64,000 nucleotides of DNA from Melioribacteraceae bacterium. Lineage in GTDB: Bacteria > Bacteroidota > Ignavibacteria > Ignavibacteriales > Melioribacteraceae. Position numbers and translations under genes: made by a program. The stretch lies in the NCBI GenBank assembly GCA_027030245.1, contig JALVFE010000013.1:45237-109236 (forward strand). The letters are read 5' to 3'. Shown here piece after piece: positions 1-9,726 of this stretch. Position 1 is the first letter of the stretch. The number at the start of each line of letters is the position of its first letter. The notes below the pieces were generated by a model. The model was not told the origin of the DNA and made no database searches. It saw only the letters and a list, made by a program, of their open reading frames with translations.

Positions 1-963
1 GAAATGGGAATCCAAATAAGCTGCCCAAGTTCTTACTTTATCGGGCCCTTTGTTCGCCACCCATTCGTGTAAATCGAATCCGTAACCTAAGCTCCAGCCG
101 GGGAGCGGTCCTAATCTAGCGGCAATATAACGCATAATTCTTCTATCTTCTTTTCCGTTTATTCCTTCGCCTACGCCTATCGGTGTTTGCTTTCTGCTTT
201 CATCGCCCCAAGCCCAAATGTGCAAATGCACTTTTTCTTCCCTTGCCACTTTTAACATTTGTTCAAGTTTTCTGAAAGTTACCGGATCGGGATTTACGCT
301 GTTGTGTTCCGTGTAACTCAAAACCGGAAATTTGAACCATGAGTTGCCGACAACTTGTGAGTAAATTGAGTTACAACCGTTGTTTTTCGCTTCTTGGGCG
401 AATTTAATAAAATCTGCTTCGGTTCCTTCCCTGAATGAATATTCGGATTTGGTTTTGTTCATATAAATATTCAGCAAAAAGCCTTTATATTTATTTTCGC
501 CAATTTGTAAAGCATACTTTGAACCGATATGAGTTAAAAATCCGTATGCAGTGGAATCGGGATTTTCAGTTACGTTAATTACTCCTTTTAATCCGTTTAA
601 TTCCAAATCTTCACTTGTAGTTGCATATTCCCAAACTCCGGTACGTGTCGGCGTGAAACGGAATTTCCAAATATTGTTTTCGTCGTAAAACATTTCCGTT
701 CTTAAAATTTCCCCCGATGCTTTATGTAAAAATGTTACGACCGCCATTAAATCAAATGGATTTCCGGTAAAATCCGGATTGTTAATTTCCCATTCCATTG
801 TTTCCCACAAAACCCCGTTGGTAGTATCGTTAATTTTATAAACCGGGAAGGAACTTTCGTTTTGGGTCTTAAAATTTTCTCTGTTTTCTATGATAATAAA
901 CGAAGTAAGAATTAACGAAGAGATTACAAAAAAAAGAATAATTATTCGATAATATTTATACAT
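1..963 (-). CDS. DUF5060-type glycoside hydrolase-like protein (3' part beyond window)
   Basis: The frame is open from an ATG at 963 to the left edge, giving 321 codons without a stop, so the C-terminus lies outside the window. The N-terminus (about residues 5-25) is one hydrophobic segment that looks like a signal peptide or membrane anchor. Residues about 45-130 fit the beta-sandwich DUF5060 domain, with a run of WEINNP, FYD and RTGVWEY motifs. This domain commonly precedes TIM-barrel glycosidase-like domains (DUF4038, GH140-like), and the rest looks like the start of such a barrel, with LHIWAWGDE around residue 255. Substrate is unknown. It is divergent from the amidotransferase-like gene at 1136. 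The family call is moderate and the specificity is not determined. Confidence 0.6.
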   Translation of the reverse strand, partial: MYKYYRIIILFFVISSLILTSFIIIENRENFKTQNESSFPVYKINDTTNGVLWETMEWEINNPDFTGNPFDLMAVVTFLHKASGEILRTEMFYDENNIWKFRFTPTRTGVWEYATTSEDLELNGLKGVINVTENPDSTAYGFLTHIGSKYALQIGENKYKGFLLNIYMNKTKSEYSFREGTEADFIKFAQEAKNNGCNSIYSQVVGNSWFKFPVLSYTEHNSVNPDPVTFRKLEQMLKVAREEKVHLHIWAWGDESRKQTPIGVGEGINGKEDRRIMRYIAARLGPLPGWSLGYGFDLHEWVANKGPDKVRTWAAYLDSHF

Positions 964-1135
964 GCGGATATTCTTTTACAATTTTAAGAATATAGAATAG
1001 TGAGTAAATTTGAGAATTACAAGGTCAAAAATTAATCGAAAATCCGGATTAACGATATTAGCACAAAACGTCTTCTTTATATATATTTCGTATCTTTATT
1101 TAGATGATTTAGTTTGTAAAATATAGGAACCCCAG

Positions 1136-1975
1136 ATGGAAAACAAAGAAGTAAAAGTTGCAATAATTGATTTATATAACAACGAACCGAACCAAGGCAT
1201 GCGGTGTTTGAAAGATATTCTCAGGGAAACCGACGGGAAAGTAAACGGTGTAAAAGTTTCTTATGATATTTTCGAAGCAAGATACAAAGGCGATGTCCCC
1301 GGTTTGGAATATGATATTTATTTATCTTCCGGCGGTCCGGGTGATCCTTTCGACGGCAAAGGCACTCAGTGGGAAAAAGATTATTTTGTTCTTTTAGATA
1401 GAATATGGTCGAATAATCAAAATGAAAATAGGAAGAAATATATTTTCTTTATTTGCCATTCGTTTCAAATTATGGCGCGTTATTTTAAGTTTGGTGAAGT
1501 GATAAAAAGAAAATCGCGTTCTTTCGGTATTGTCCCGATTCACAAAACCGAAGACGGCAAGCGCGACCCGTTGTTAAAAGGCTTACCCGATGTATTCTAC
1601 GGCGCCGATTTCCGCTCTTGGCAAGTTGTACAACCGGATAAAAAGGTAATGAATGAGTTGGGCGCTAAAATTTTATGTTTGGAAAAAATCCGTCCGCATG
1701 TTCCGTTGGAACGCGCTCTAATGGCGGTAAGAATTTCGAACGAAATTGTGGGTACGCAATTTCATCCCGAAGCCGATCCGGCAAGTATGTATTATCATTT
1801 CAAAAAACCGGAAAAACAAGCCGAAGTTATAAAAGAATACGGAGAGAAAAAATTGCGGGAAATGGTTGAACATTTGGAAAATCCCGATAATATTACATTG
1901 ACACGTAATACGGTCTTGCCTAATTTTTTGCGGGGTGCAATATCCGAACTTTTTCCCGTGGAAGAGACGGTTTAG
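1136..1975 (+). CDS. class I glutamine amidotransferase-like protein (GMP synthase-like)
   Basis: This 279-residue protein has the class I amidotransferase fold signature: SSGGPGDP near residue 65, a candidate nucleophile Cys107 in FFICHSFQ, and His210/Glu212 in TQFHPEAD. In the family the Cys-His-Glu triad releases ammonia from glutamine for a partner enzyme. The residues after the cysteine are unusual, being C-H-S where most members have C-x-G. No synthetase domain is fused and no obvious partner gene lies next to it, so the acceptor reaction is unknown. The ATG at 1136 follows AGGAACCCC. It stands alone, convergent with the next gene and separated from it by 2 bases. Confidence 0.7.
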   Translation: MENKEVKVAIIDLYNNEPNQGMRCLKDILRETDGKVNGVKVSYDIFEARYKGDVPGLEYDIYLSSGGPGDPFDGKGTQWEKDYFVLLDRIWSNNQNENRKKYIFFICHSFQIMARYFKFGEVIKRKSRSFGIVPIHKTEDGKRDPLLKGLPDVFYGADFRSWQVVQPDKKVMNELGAKILCLEKIRPHVPLERALMAVRISNEIVGTQFHPEADPASMYYHFKKPEKQAEVIKEYGEKKLREMVEHLENPDNITLTRNTVLPNFLRGAISELFPVEETV

Positions 1976-1977
1976 TT

Positions 1978-2601
1978 TTATAACATTTTATAGAAAACAG
2001 CCGGATCAGCCTTGTCGCGCGCAAACCCTAATTTTATTAAATATTTCTGATGCGCTTCAACGTCGCTCCGTGCAATTAATTTTTTAATCCCTTCTTTTTT
2101 GAACAAACCGTCTTCCGCAAAATATACAAACCTTGCATTCTTGAGATCGCGGTAGTCCGGAATTGCGTAATCGAGAATAATCTCAGCTTCTCCGGGAGAA
2201 ATAAGTTTATAACTTATTAAACCGACGGGGAAAATATTTCTGAGAATAAAATATAGTTTACCGTTACTTATTTTTTCTTTTGTGATGCCGGGGAAGAAGT
2301 GCTTTATATCTTCGAAATATAAGTCATAGAATTTCTTTAACATGTTGCATTTGTGCGGTTCAAGTAACACCAACGAAAAGTATTCATCCTTTTTATACAT
2401 TTGGATTAAATAAAAAATGTCGATGAGCGCAATATAACTGTTCAGTATCAATACAGGATAAGCTTTTATCAAAAAGCCATAAAGAGCAAAAGACGATGCT
2501 CCTAATAAATTTATTCTGCGCAACCACCAAATGTTTTTCATCGTAAGTGAAAGGGCAATTAGAAAAGAACCCGTATACCCGATAATTTCATAAACGTTCA
2601 T
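1978..2601 (-). CDS. YgjV-like membrane protein with GNAT-like C-terminal half
   Basis: The N-terminal ~75 residues form about three hydrophobic segments resembling YgjV-type inner-membrane proteins. The remaining ~125 residues are soluble and recall a GNAT acyltransferase fold, with a long strand ILDYAIPDYRD, an FVYFAEDG strand, and a final H-x-x-YLIKLGF segment typical of the GNAT C-terminal helix and strand. I chose the ATG at 2601 because it follows CCGGAG six bases upstream; the frame could start nine codons earlier at 2628. Function is unknown; membrane-linked acylation is only a guess. It is convergent with the amidotransferase-like gene. Confidence 0.55.
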   Translation of the reverse strand: MNVYEIIGYTGSFLIALSLTMKNIWWLRRINLLGASSFALYGFLIKAYPVLILNSYIALIDIFYLIQMYKKDEYFSLVLLEPHKCNMLKKFYDLYFEDIKHFFPGITKEKISNGKLYFILRNIFPVGLISYKLISPGEAEIILDYAIPDYRDLKNARFVYFAEDGLFKKEGIKKLIARSDVEAHQKYLIKLGFARDKADPAVFYKML

Positions 2602-2724
2602 AAAAAACTCCGGAATTTTAGAAGTCAAAAATACGGAAAACTATAATTTGTAACGCTTTTTTATTCGTTTTGTGTCTTTGCAATTAATTATTTTAGGAAA
2701 TAAAAAAATATTTTCGGAGCCTTT

Positions 2725-3474
2725 GTGGAAGACTTTTATTCGATTATCCTTTTATTTGTTCTTGGCGCCGTAGCCGGTTTTATTAATGTTATGGCCGGCG
2801 GCGGTTCTTCCATAACGTTACCGGCATTAATATTTCTCGGATTAGACCCCAATGTGGCAAACGGCACAAATAGAATAGCTTTAATTTTCCAAAATCTTTC
2901 CGCGGCTGTTTCATTCAAAAGGGAAGACGTAAGTCAATTAAAAATAAGTATTCTCCTTGCTTTTCTTACTTTACCCGGTGCAATAATCGGTGCGGTTATT
3001 GCCACGAATATTAGTAATTATTTGTTCAAACAAATCTTGGGAATCGTAATGATTGCCGTTGTTATTACAATGGTGCTTCCGAAAAAAGTTAAGGAAGAGT
3101 ATAAAAGCAAAGTCACTAAAATTCCCTGGACAATTTACCCGGTTATGTTTTTTATCGGTTTTTACGGCGGATTTATTCAGCTCGGGGTTGGATTTTTATT
3201 AATGGCAGCATTGCACTACATCTTAAAAGTTAATTTAGTTTTTGTTAATATGCACAAAGTAATTATCGTATTAGTTTATACTATCCCGGCATTGTTTATT
3301 TTTATTTTGAACCGTCAGGTAAATTGGGAATGGGGATTAAGTCTTGCGATAGGCAATTCCATCGGCGCTTGGTGGTCGGCAAAATTATCGGTTAAAAAAG
3401 GTGAAAAAATAATTAGGATAGTTTTAATTTTTGCAATTATAATAATGTCATTCAAACTTTTAAATATATTTTAA
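2725..3474 (+). CDS. TauE/SafE (TSUP) family membrane transporter
   Basis: This 249-residue polytopic protein opens with the family signature: the first membrane helix is followed by FINVMAGGGSSITLPALIFLGL and then VANGTNRIALIFQN (residues ~20-60). About seven to eight hydrophobic segments follow, in two repeated halves. Family members export sulfite or organosulfonates, or move other small anions, across the inner membrane; the substrate here cannot be read from sequence. The start codon is GTG at 2725, six bases after CGGAG. The methyltransferase at 3484 begins nine bases after the stop, so the two are probably co-transcribed. Confidence 0.85.
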   Translation: MEDFYSIILLFVLGAVAGFINVMAGGGSSITLPALIFLGLDPNVANGTNRIALIFQNLSAAVSFKREDVSQLKISILLAFLTLPGAIIGAVIATNISNYLFKQILGIVMIAVVITMVLPKKVKEEYKSKVTKIPWTIYPVMFFIGFYGGFIQLGVGFLLMAALHYILKVNLVFVNMHKVIIVLVYTIPALFIFILNRQVNWEWGLSLAIGNSIGAWWSAKLSVKKGEKIIRIVLIFAIIIMSFKLLNIF

Positions 3475-3483
3475 GGGTAATCT

Positions 3484-4095
3484 ATGGACGATAAAATTCA
3501 TTGGTACGACGGATTGTTTTATGATAAACTTATCGCGCCTAATCAAGATAAGCTATTCAAATTGATAAAAAATCTTATTAAACCCGGAACAACGGTAATC
3601 GATATCGGCTGCGGAACGGGAAGGCTTCCGTTCTATTTATCGATGCACTGTAGCAAAGTTATTGGGATAGACTTTTCTTCGAAAAACATTAAACTTGCTA
3701 ATTTGAGAAAAGAAAAAAAGCAGATACGGAATGTTGAATTTTTTCACGGGGACGCTCTGAAATTTCAAAACCCCGGAAACGGAAAATTCGATTATGCCGT
3801 TATTACTTATGTTTTACACGAAATGCCTCCCGGTGAAAGAATAAAAATGTTGAAGAAAATGAAACAATTGGCAAATAAAATTATTATTGGAGATTATGTG
3901 GTTCCCGTCCCCGATTCCTTTTACGGAAAGCTTACGCGTATAGTCGAGTTTCTCGCGGGGAAAGATCATAATACAAATTTTAAAGATTACGTAAAGCGCG
4001 GTGGATTGTATTTTTTGCTTGAACAATCGGAGCTGACTATAGTAAAGGAAATAAAACGGTTGCCGAATATGGCGCATCTTGTTTTAGCGGAGTAA
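3484..4095 (+). CDS. class I SAM-dependent methyltransferase
   Basis: The 203-residue protein has a canonical Rossmann-type methyltransferase core: motif I VIDIGCGTGRLPF at residues ~39-51, an acidic end of strand two (VIGIDFSSKN), then a GDALKF motif and an AVITYVLHEM motif-IV region. Methyltransferases of this type use S-adenosylmethionine, and the acceptor is not predictable. It lies nine bases downstream of the TauE/SafE gene, likely in the same transcript, and ends two bases before the convergent Sua5-type gene. It is similar in layout to UbiE/small-molecule methyltransferases. Confidence 0.8.
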   Translation: MDDKIHWYDGLFYDKLIAPNQDKLFKLIKNLIKPGTTVIDIGCGTGRLPFYLSMHCSKVIGIDFSSKNIKLANLRKEKKQIRNVEFFHGDALKFQNPGNGKFDYAVITYVLHEMPPGERIKMLKKMKQLANKIIIGDYVVPVPDSFYGKLTRIVEFLAGKDHNTNFKDYVKRGGLYFLLEQSELTIVKEIKRLPNMAHLVLAE

Positions 4096-4096
4096 A

Positions 4097-5074
4097 TTAT
4101 TTTTCGTATTTCTTAACGGCTTTTTTTAAGCGGTCCATTATTGCAATGCCCAACCCGGTTTCCGGCACAGGCTCAACATATATTAGATCCAAGCCGGAAG
4201 TTTCAAGTTCGTGCAAAGCCGAGAATAAATTTGCCGCTGCTTCCTTTGTATCCCCATTCTTTGATAAGAAAAGAATTTTTGCGAAATTTAATTTAACCCC
4301 AGGTTCCTTAAAAAATAAAGCTCCCACTCTCTTTGTTCTTGTTTCCGTTTCCATTTTATCATCAAAAAAACGGATTGGAATATTTGGAGAATAATGAAAG
4401 GGTAATCTCCCGGGAGAAAGCGGATTTGAATCTTCCGACTCGGTATAATGTTTCTTTAACTGACCCGTTACCGATTCGATTTGTTCCAAAGGAATACCGC
4501 CTGGTCTGAGTAATACGGGTTCTTCATTTACAAAACCGATTATTGTCGATTCAACCCCAACTTTACAACTTCCGCCGTCGAGTATAATATCCACTTTTTT
4601 GCCTAATTGTTTTACTACGTGTTGGGCGGTCGTCGGACTCAATTCTCCGAAAGCGTTTGCGCTCGGTGCCGCAATAGGTCTGCCTGAGAGTTTGATCAAT
4701 TCCAGGGCAACAGGATGATCGGGCATCCTGACGGCTACGGTAGGATTGCCTGCGGTTACGATCTCCGGTACCACATCCTTTTTGGGCAAAACCAAAGTTA
4801 AAGGTCCCGGCCAAAATTTATCGATAAGTTTATAGATTAATTGATTTCCGGTTTCCGCTAATTTTTCCAAGTCGCTTTTATCCGCTATATGTAAAATTAA
4901 AGGATTGAAGGTAGGCCGGTTTTTAGCTTCGAAAATTTTTGAAACGGCAATGGGATTAAGCCCGTCGGCTCCCAGTCCGTAAACCGTTTCGGTAGGGAAC
5001 GCAACAAGTTTCCCGTTTTTAATAAACTCGGCAGCCTTTTTAATATTTTCGGATGATGCTGGTAATATTTTCAT
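4097..5074 (-). CDS. Sua5/YciO/YrdC-family L-threonylcarbamoyladenylate synthase
   Basis: This enzyme makes threonylcarbamoyl-AMP from threonine, bicarbonate and ATP, the first step of t6A37 modification of ANN-decoding tRNAs. The YrdC domain occupies the first ~190 residues: GKLVAFPTETVYGLGADG close to the N-terminus, a PLILHI segment, PGPLTLVLPK, and RPIAAPSANAFGE. A Sua5-type C-terminal domain follows the linker SPGRLPFHYSP. The frame extends to a TTG at 5140 that would overlap the divergent gene's start; I place the start at ATG 5074 (MKILPAS) because homologues normally begin just before the first YrdC strand. No clear SD precedes it. Confidence 0.88.
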   Translation of the reverse strand: MKILPASSENIKKAAEFIKNGKLVAFPTETVYGLGADGLNPIAVSKIFEAKNRPTFNPLILHIADKSDLEKLAETGNQLIYKLIDKFWPGPLTLVLPKKDVVPEIVTAGNPTVAVRMPDHPVALELIKLSGRPIAAPSANAFGELSPTTAQHVVKQLGKKVDIILDGGSCKVGVESTIIGFVNEEPVLLRPGGIPLEQIESVTGQLKKHYTESEDSNPLSPGRLPFHYSPNIPIRFFDDKMETETRTKRVGALFFKEPGVKLNFAKILFLSKNGDTKEAAANLFSALHELETSGLDLIYVEPVPETGLGIAIMDRLKKAVKKYEK

Positions 5075-5139
5075 AAATTTAAAAAATGCTTTTTCAAACA
5101 TAAATAACATTTCGGTTATTAAAAAATAACGGGGTTTCA

Positions 5140-5904
5140 ATGAGTGAACTTTCCGAATTAAAAAAGTTCTGTAAACTACTTGCCGATGAAAGCGGAAAAG
5201 TAATCAATAAATATTTTCTCAGCGGAGTAGGTGTTGAGTTTAAAGAAGACAAATCGCCGGTTACGGTTGCGGATAAAAAAGCGGAAGAAATTATAAGGAA
5301 CTTAATAAACAAAGAATTTCCGGATCACGGAATAGTTGGGGAAGAGTTCGGCAAAGAAAATGCCGGCTCTGAATATCAATGGATTATCGACCCGATTGAC
5401 GGAACGAAAAGTTTTATTCACGGTATGATTACGTTCGGTACATTAATTGCACTTTTAAAAAACGGTGAACCGGTTTTGGGCGTAATTAATCAACCAGTGC
5501 TAGATTTGTTTTTGATTGGGGATAATCAAACTGCGGAATTAAACGGCATAAAAACGAAAGTAAGAAAAACGGAAAATTTAGAAGAAGCGTTATTGTTAAC
5601 CACAGATCACTTAAATGTTGAAAAATACCAGAATATTAAAAAGTTTGAAAAACTGATTCATAGCGTTAAACTTTACAGAACTTGGGGAAATTGCTTCGGG
5701 TATTATCTTGTAGCGGCGGGTTTGGCGGATATAATGATTGATCCGATTATGTCGATATGGGATACTGCCGCTTTAATTCCCGTAATTAAAGGAGCCGGCG
5801 GAATAATAACTGATTATCACGGTCAAGATCCTATGAAGGGGAACAGCATTATTGCCGCAACGCCTGCATTACACAAACCGGTGATAGAAATATTGAATTC
5901 ATGA
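5140..5904 (+). CDS. inositol monophosphatase-family phosphatase (histidinol-phosphatase-like)
   Basis: The 254-residue protein carries both metal-binding signatures of the IMPase superfamily: WIIDPIDGTKSF (residues ~85-97) and WDTAALIPVIKGAGG near residue 205, with GEEFG upstream supplying the glutamate ligand. These Mg2+-dependent enzymes dephosphorylate inositol phosphate, histidinol phosphate, PAP or fructose bisphosphate. The FIHG sequence after the first motif and the overall pattern resemble the HisN-type histidinol-phosphatases, but no his genes lie nearby, so the substrate is left open. The ATG at 5140 follows CGGGG. It is divergent from the Sua5-type gene with only about 65 bases between likely starts. 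Confidence 0.75.
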   Translation: MSELSELKKFCKLLADESGKVINKYFLSGVGVEFKEDKSPVTVADKKAEEIIRNLINKEFPDHGIVGEEFGKENAGSEYQWIIDPIDGTKSFIHGMITFGTLIALLKNGEPVLGVINQPVLDLFLIGDNQTAELNGIKTKVRKTENLEEALLLTTDHLNVEKYQNIKKFEKLIHSVKLYRTWGNCFGYYLVAAGLADIMIDPIMSIWDTAALIPVIKGAGGIITDYHGQDPMKGNSIIAATPALHKPVIEILNS

Positions 5905-5933
5905 TAAGATTATTGTTTGCAATCTCCGGATGG

Positions 5934-5986
5934 AACTTTGAAACTTAACGCTTGTAAAAGCATCTTACGATATCAAAGTTAGGAGG
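5934..5986 (+). promoter_or_regulatory. inverted repeat in the thioredoxin leader, abutting the SD
   Basis: AACTTTGA (5934-5941) is the exact inverse of TCAAAGTT (5973-5980), and the right arm touches the strong Shine-Dalgarno AGGAGG (5981-5986). A smaller GCTT/AAGC hairpin lies inside. The pairing could stack against the ribosome site and modulate trxA translation. Structure is read by eye only. Confidence 0.35.
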
Positions 5987-5995
5987 TGTTAGCAA

Positions 5996-6340
5996 ATGAA
6001 CGCAGTAAAAAATGTAGTGGAAGTTTCCGATATGAATTTCGATAATGAAGTTTTGGCATCGGATTTACCTGTATTAGTAGATTTCTGGGCGCCCTGGTGT
6101 GCACCTTGTAGAATCGTTGCTCCTGTTGTAGAGGAAATTGCAAACGACTTACAAGGGAAATTAAAGGTTGTTAAACTAAATACCGATGAAAACCCGGTAA
6201 TTGCACAGCGATACGGAATAATGAGCATTCCAACGTTGGGAATATTCAAAAACGGAGTAATGGTAAATTCGGTTATAGGTGCGGTGCCAAAGGCTCATCT
6301 GATGCAAAGCATTACGCCTTATCTCGATTCGATTAATTAA
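5996..6340 (+). CDS. trxA: thioredoxin
   Basis: A 114-residue thioredoxin, the cytosolic dithiol reductant. The active site is [14 protein letters not shown] (Cys35 and Cys38) and the conserved cis-proline lies in SIPTLGIF (Pro79). The active-site dipeptide is Ala-Pro rather than the usual Gly-Pro, which can shift redox potential, though such variants occur in normal thioredoxins. The ATG at 5996 has one of the best Shine-Dalgarno sequences in the window, AGGAGGTG with a 7-base spacer. A rho-independent terminator follows 24 bases after the stop, so the gene is likely the last or only gene of its transcript. Confidence 0.92.
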   Translation: MNAVKNVVEVSDMNFDNEVLASDLPVLVDFWAPWCAPCRIVAPVVEEIANDLQGKLKVVKLNTDENPVIAQRYGIMSIPTLGIFKNGVMVNSVIGAVPKAHLMQSITPYLDSIN

Positions 6341-6363
6341 AATAAAAATTCCGCCAATGTTTT

Positions 6364-6403
6364 AAGAAGCAATTGAAAACCGAATCAATTGCTTCTTTTT
6401 TTA
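6364..6403 (+). terminator. rho-independent terminator after trxA
   Basis: AAGAAGCAATTG (6364-6375) pairs perfectly with CAATTGCTTCTT (6386-6397) around a ten-base loop, followed by a T-rich tract. It lies 24 bases after the thioredoxin stop. Confidence 0.85.
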
Positions 6404-6445
6404 TTTTAAATTACTTTTTCGTAAAAAGAAAATGACGGTTCGAAA

Positions 6446-6961
6446 ATGAAAGGAAAAATCGAATTAGTAAAAGGTGATATTACAAAATTAAAAGTGGACG
6501 CAATTGTAAATGCGGCTAACAACTCCTTGCTCGGCGGCGGGGGAGTGGACGGTGCCATTCATCGTGCTGCGGGTCCGCAATTACTTGAAGAATGTAAAAC
6601 ATTAAACGGTTGTGCAACGGGAGACGCAAAAATTACGAAAGGTTACAACCTTCCGGCAAAGTATGTTATTCATACAGTCGGACCGGTTTGGCACGGCGGA
6701 AATAATAATGAGGACGGATTATTGAAAAGTTGCTACAAGAGGTCTTTGGAAGTAGCGCTTGAAAACAATGTTAAAACAATTGCATTTCCGTCTATCAGTA
6801 CGGGGGTTTACCGTTTCCCGATCGAACGTGCCGCACGTATAGCATTCAATACGGTGAAAGACTTTTTGGAAAAACATGACGGAATTGAAAAAGTAATTTT
6901 TGTTACTTTCAGCGATTACGATTTTAATGTTTACAAAAAGATTATTGATGCTGATAAATAA
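6446..6961 (+). CDS. macrodomain protein, probable O-acetyl-ADP-ribose deacetylase
   Basis: The 171-residue protein is a stand-alone macrodomain. The signatures are IELVKGDIT at residues 5-13, [23 protein letters not shown] (residues ~17-39, the ADP-ribose pocket with the catalytic Asn/Asp region), [10 protein letters not shown], and [14 protein letters not shown] near residue 115. The family hydrolyses O-acetyl-ADP-ribose or removes ADP-ribose from proteins. The length and motif spacing match the YmdB/MacroD-like branch. It has its own space after the trxA terminator and is convergent with the membrane-anchored protein at 7028. No partner ADP-ribosyltransferase is visible in the window. Confidence 0.88.
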   Translation: MKGKIELVKGDITKLKVDAIVNAANNSLLGGGGVDGAIHRAAGPQLLEECKTLNGCATGDAKITKGYNLPAKYVIHTVGPVWHGGNNNEDGLLKSCYKRSLEVALENNVKTIAFPSISTGVYRFPIERAARIAFNTVKDFLEKHDGIEKVIFVTFSDYDFNVYKKIIDADK

Positions 6962-6991
6962 AAAACCCTATTTGAAAAATCCAAATAGGGT
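6961..6991 (-). terminator. terminator for the minus-strand gene at 7028
   Basis: ACCCTATTTG (6965-6974) pairs perfectly with CAAATAGGGT (6982-6991). Read on the minus strand the hairpin is followed by TTTTT, as expected for intrinsic termination of the gene ending at 7028. On the plus strand no U-tract follows, although the hairpin also sits just after the macrodomain gene. Confidence 0.75.
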
Positions 6992-7027
6992 AAACAAGGG
7001 AGTAATAAAATAATGGGTTTTAATTTA

Positions 7028-7483
7028 TTAAAGCTCTTTTTCTACAGCCGAGTTATTTCTCATTACAAAATATGATTGTTTGCTTTTTTTCTTTTTAGGA
7101 GCTTTGTTTTTCTTCTTCTGGAATTTTTTCCCGCCGTTGTCAAACAATTGCTCGTTTGTTAAATATTTCCATACATCTTTTTCATTTATGTCGTATAGCG
7201 TATCTCCGACTTGAAAGAAGTGGATTTCTCCGACGATTTTAATTTCGGGAACATCCGCACCTTCGTTTTCAAAATTATATTGCAAAATTTTATGTTGGTT
7301 ATTCGGTAAGAAATTGTATATGCCCGTTCTAACTTGGTTTCCGTCAAGCCAAAGCATCATAGAGTAATCCTGATATTCCGTATCCCTCATTTTGTAGCCT
7401 AACTTGTAGCTCAAAAACGAAAGCAGACCTATACTAAAAACAATTGCAATAACAAGAACGGTATTTTTGTTGGAATTTTTCAT
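7028..7483 (-). CDS. membrane-anchored protein of unknown function with lysine-rich tail
   Basis: I do not recognise this 151-residue protein. It has one N-terminal hydrophobic helix (residues ~8-26), then a compact segment containing two W/Y-rich strand-like stretches, and a strongly basic C-terminal stretch (residues ~118-136, mostly Lys) before a mixed tail. The topology suggests a single-pass inner-membrane protein with the bulk outside the cytoplasm. The start at 7483 is well supported by AAGGAGT five bases upstream, and an intrinsic terminator lies past its stop, so it is a single-gene unit between the macrodomain and enolase genes. Confidence 0.6.
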   Translation of the reverse strand: MKNSNKNTVLVIAIVFSIGLLSFLSYKLGYKMRDTEYQDYSMMLWLDGNQVRTGIYNFLPNNQHKILQYNFENEGADVPEIKIVGEIHFFQVGDTLYDINEKDVWKYLTNEQLFDNGGKKFQKKKNKAPKKKKSKQSYFVMRNNSAVEKEL

Positions 7484-7682
7484 AATTACTCCTTTTGAAA
7501 TTATACTTCAGCCCTAATGACCGGATTTTTTTAACCCAAATGAGCAGAAAAAAAACAAAATATTTGTGATGTTAATCAACCTCGTGGCGGAAATTCTCAT
7601 TTTGATCGTAACAATTTAAGAAATTTGTTTGACAACAGGATAAAATGTTAACGAAGAGGCAAACAATCTGCTTTCTTTGAAA

Positions 7683-7718
7683 TAAAAAATTAGCCGGTTC
7701 GTATTAAACGACCGGCTA
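7683..7718 (-). terminator. rho-independent terminator after enolase
   Basis: TAGCCGGT (7691-7698) pairs with ACCGGCTA (7711-7718); on the minus strand the hairpin is followed by ATTTTTTATT. It lies directly after the enolase stop at 7725. Confidence 0.85.
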
Positions 7719-7724
7719 TTAAAA

Positions 7725-9020
<1,296 letters not shown>

Positions 9021-9164
9021 TTACTCCTATTAAATAATTTTATGTCTATGAAAACTTATAAAAAAAGGGAAGTAATATCAATTTGAAAGGTATAAATGGT
9101 AAAGAAATTTACGAATAATGTTTGTATTTTTTGAAGATAAAAGTCGGGAAGGGAATTATTAACT

Positions 9165-9192
9165 TTGTTTTGTGTTACTACATTATTATAAT
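9165..9192 (+). promoter_or_regulatory. candidate housekeeping promoter for tRNA-Arg
   Basis: TTGTTT (9165-9170) and TATAAT (9187-9192) are separated by 16 bases and the -10 box ends 23 bases before the tRNA. Sigma-70-like by eye. Confidence 0.4.
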
Positions 9193-9215
9193 TACAATCT
9201 GAAAATTTATTGATT

Positions 9216-9289
9216 GCCCCGGTAGCTCAGCAGGATAGAGCAGCAGTTTCCTAAACTGCGGGTCGGAGGTTCGAATCCTCTCCGGGGTA
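9216..9289 (+). tRNA. tRNA-Arg (anticodon CCT)
   Basis: A 74-base cloverleaf can be drawn by hand. The acceptor stem is GCCCCGG with CCGGGGT, with a G-U pair at the end. The D-arm contains TAGCTCAGCAGGATAGAGCA, the anticodon stem is GCAGT/ACTGC around loop TTCCTAA with anticodon CCT, and the T-arm has GGTTCGAATCC. It reads AGG codons (arginine). No CCA is encoded. It lies at the junction between housekeeping genes and the polysaccharide locus. Confidence 0.93.
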
Positions 9290-9320
9290 CAAATTTGCCA
9301 TTACATTTCCTTAGTGGTTT

Positions 9321-9548
9321 TTATTCTTGACCAAACTTTACTTTCCGTAAATTCAGTAGAAATTTTACCAAAAAAGTTGCTGCAAATCCTAAGAGCGAAA
9401 TTAAAAAATCGTTTGTACTGACGTTTAATATGTACGATGGATAAAAAATAGCGGTGAAAATTTTACTTAAGATTAGAAATGTAAATAAAAAGGAAAAACC
9501 TATAATTCCACCGAAAAGCGGACTTAGAACGAATAATTGAAAAAGCAT
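9321..9548 (-). CDS. small membrane protein of unknown function
   Basis: A 75-residue hydrophobic protein with two to three predicted membrane segments, and a short basic tail NLRKVKFGQE. I do not recognise it. I place the start at ATG 9548 (MLFQLFVLS), preceded by AAAGGG; the same frame could begin at 9608 with a 20-residue extension that looks unlike a signal sequence. It is convergent with the tRNA, sits alone, and has no visible partner. That it is expressed is uncertain. Confidence 0.35.
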   Translation of the reverse strand: MLFQLFVLSPLFGGIIGFSFLFTFLILSKIFTAIFYPSYILNVSTNDFLISLLGFAATFLVKFLLNLRKVKFGQE

Positions 9549-9726
9549 TTTTATATTCCCTTTCTCAAATTGAATTGAAATCCGTCGTATTTGTGGTGTT
9601 TCTCGCATGAATATTATTTCATTTTTTTAATAGAATATCGAGAATTATGCCAAATAAAAAAATGCATTTTTCGGGTAGTATTGATTGAAATGCTCTTTAG
9701 GATTTGCCTGAAAAATATAAGATTTA

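Noticed and set aside
5075..5140. N-terminal extension of the Sua5-type protein up to 5140
   Set aside because: It would use TTG, overlap the divergent gene's start codon, and add residues before the normal first YrdC strand.
7484..7724. TCTCATTTTGA near 7594 as another copy of the TCTCA-N3-TGAGA site
   Set aside because: Only one half-site is conserved and no sigma-54-like element is nearby.
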